Translations under genes and position numbers: made by a program | Assembly: GCA_016748015.1 (NCBI GenBank) | Contig: JAAOMT010000681.1 | Span: 9,605 to 73,604, forward strand | Source: Geosiphon pyriformis | Taxonomy: Eukaryota > Glomeromycota > Glomeromycetes > Archaeosporales > Geosiphonaceae | Direction of reading: 5' to 3' | Length of the DNA: 64,000 bases | Shown here: piece after piece, positions 63,831 through 64,000 of the stretch | Layout of the letters: each line of letters starts with the position of its first letter | Numbering within the stretch: position 1 is the stretch's first letter | Notes under the pieces: generated by a model | Seen by the model: the letters and a program-made list of their open reading frames with translations, nothing else | The model's database searches: none | Told to the model about the DNA's origin: nothing

Positions 63831-63998
63831 TTAAGTGTTCAAGTTGTGAGGCTGTTCAATGACAACTATTGATTCTAAATTTCGGGGAATGTCTTCAGGA
63901 TTGATTAAAGGGGAATGTATACCAATTTGTGGAATTAATGGTTCAAGATTGTTTCTGGAATTATAGTGTTTCAAACAATCTCCATGTGCAATTTTTGC
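63831..63998 (-). CDS. C-terminal end of an unknown ORF (cut by the window's right edge)
   Basis: An open frame from the window edge to TAA at 63,833-63,831 encodes 55 residues. It begins AKIAHGDCLKHYNSRNNLEP and ends IVVIEQPHNLNT. Base composition and codon use match the ORF downstream, and the same strand and short spacing (121 bp) suggest they belong to one element or transcript. No domain is recognised in this short part. Confidence 0.5.
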   Translation of the reverse strand, partial: AKIAHGDCLKHYNSRNNLEPLIPQIGIHSPLINPEDIPRNLESIVVIEQPHNLNT

Positions 63999-64000
63999 TA

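Noticed and set aside
1-64000. tRNA or rRNA genes
   Set aside because: No cloverleaf-like GC-rich segment with A and B boxes and no rRNA-like stretch was seen by eye on either strand.

Overview
The window looks like nuclear DNA of an arbuscular mycorrhizal fungus (Glomeromycotina; a Rhizophagus- or Gigaspora-like genome). This is inferred from extreme AT richness, spliceosomal introns of 66-92 nt, and remnants of families expanded in these fungi: Kelch proteins with a signal peptide and a membrane anchor, Sel1 repeats, CENP-B/pogo-type transposases, and LINEs that carry an APE endonuclease, reverse transcriptase and RNase H. No species can be named from the sequence.

Layout. 1-960: the 5' part of a spliced coiled-coil gene on the minus strand, with a heat-shock-element-like site upstream. 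960-3,240: AT desert. 3,240-4,300: a decayed copy (A) of a repeat whose better copy (B) lies in opposite orientation at 62,040-63,060. 4,944-9,206: a pogo/Tigger-like DNA transposon (pogo-1) with decayed inverted ends, a dead transposase and two further coding relics. 9,210-36,670: very AT-rich DNA (about 10-15% G+C in lines counted by eye) holding only a Tc1/mariner scrap (17.7-18.0 kb), a decayed Kelch gene (22.07-23.99 kb), a 42-codon ORF (24.3 kb) and a Sel1-repeat relic (30.9-31.2 kb). 36,685-43,563: LINE 1, plus strand, with target-site duplication. 45,328-54,471: a second pogo-like element (pogo-2) whose transposase gene is split by LINE 2 (46,006-52,928, minus strand), with a 12-bp target-site duplication. 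55,229 to about 62,039: LINE 3, minus strand. 62,040-64,000: repeat copy B and two minus-strand ORFs of unknown function, one cut by the window edge.

Almost everything is mobile-element DNA in different stages of decay. All three LINEs share a plan: ORF1 (RRM-like region plus CCHC knuckle), a 4-base ATGA overlap, ORF2 (APE, RT, RNase H, C-terminal CCHC), a common 3' tail and poly(A). None has an intact ORF. The damage is mostly G:C to A:T substitution. Stops fall where homologous copies or family motifs have Trp, Gln or Arg, and catalytic Asp and His codons have become Asn and Tyr. The same bias would turn old insertions into the deserts, which fits RIP-like or methylation-linked mutation. 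The only gene that may be fully functional is the coiled-coil gene at the left edge; the ORF at 63.7-63.0 kb is open except for one TGA.
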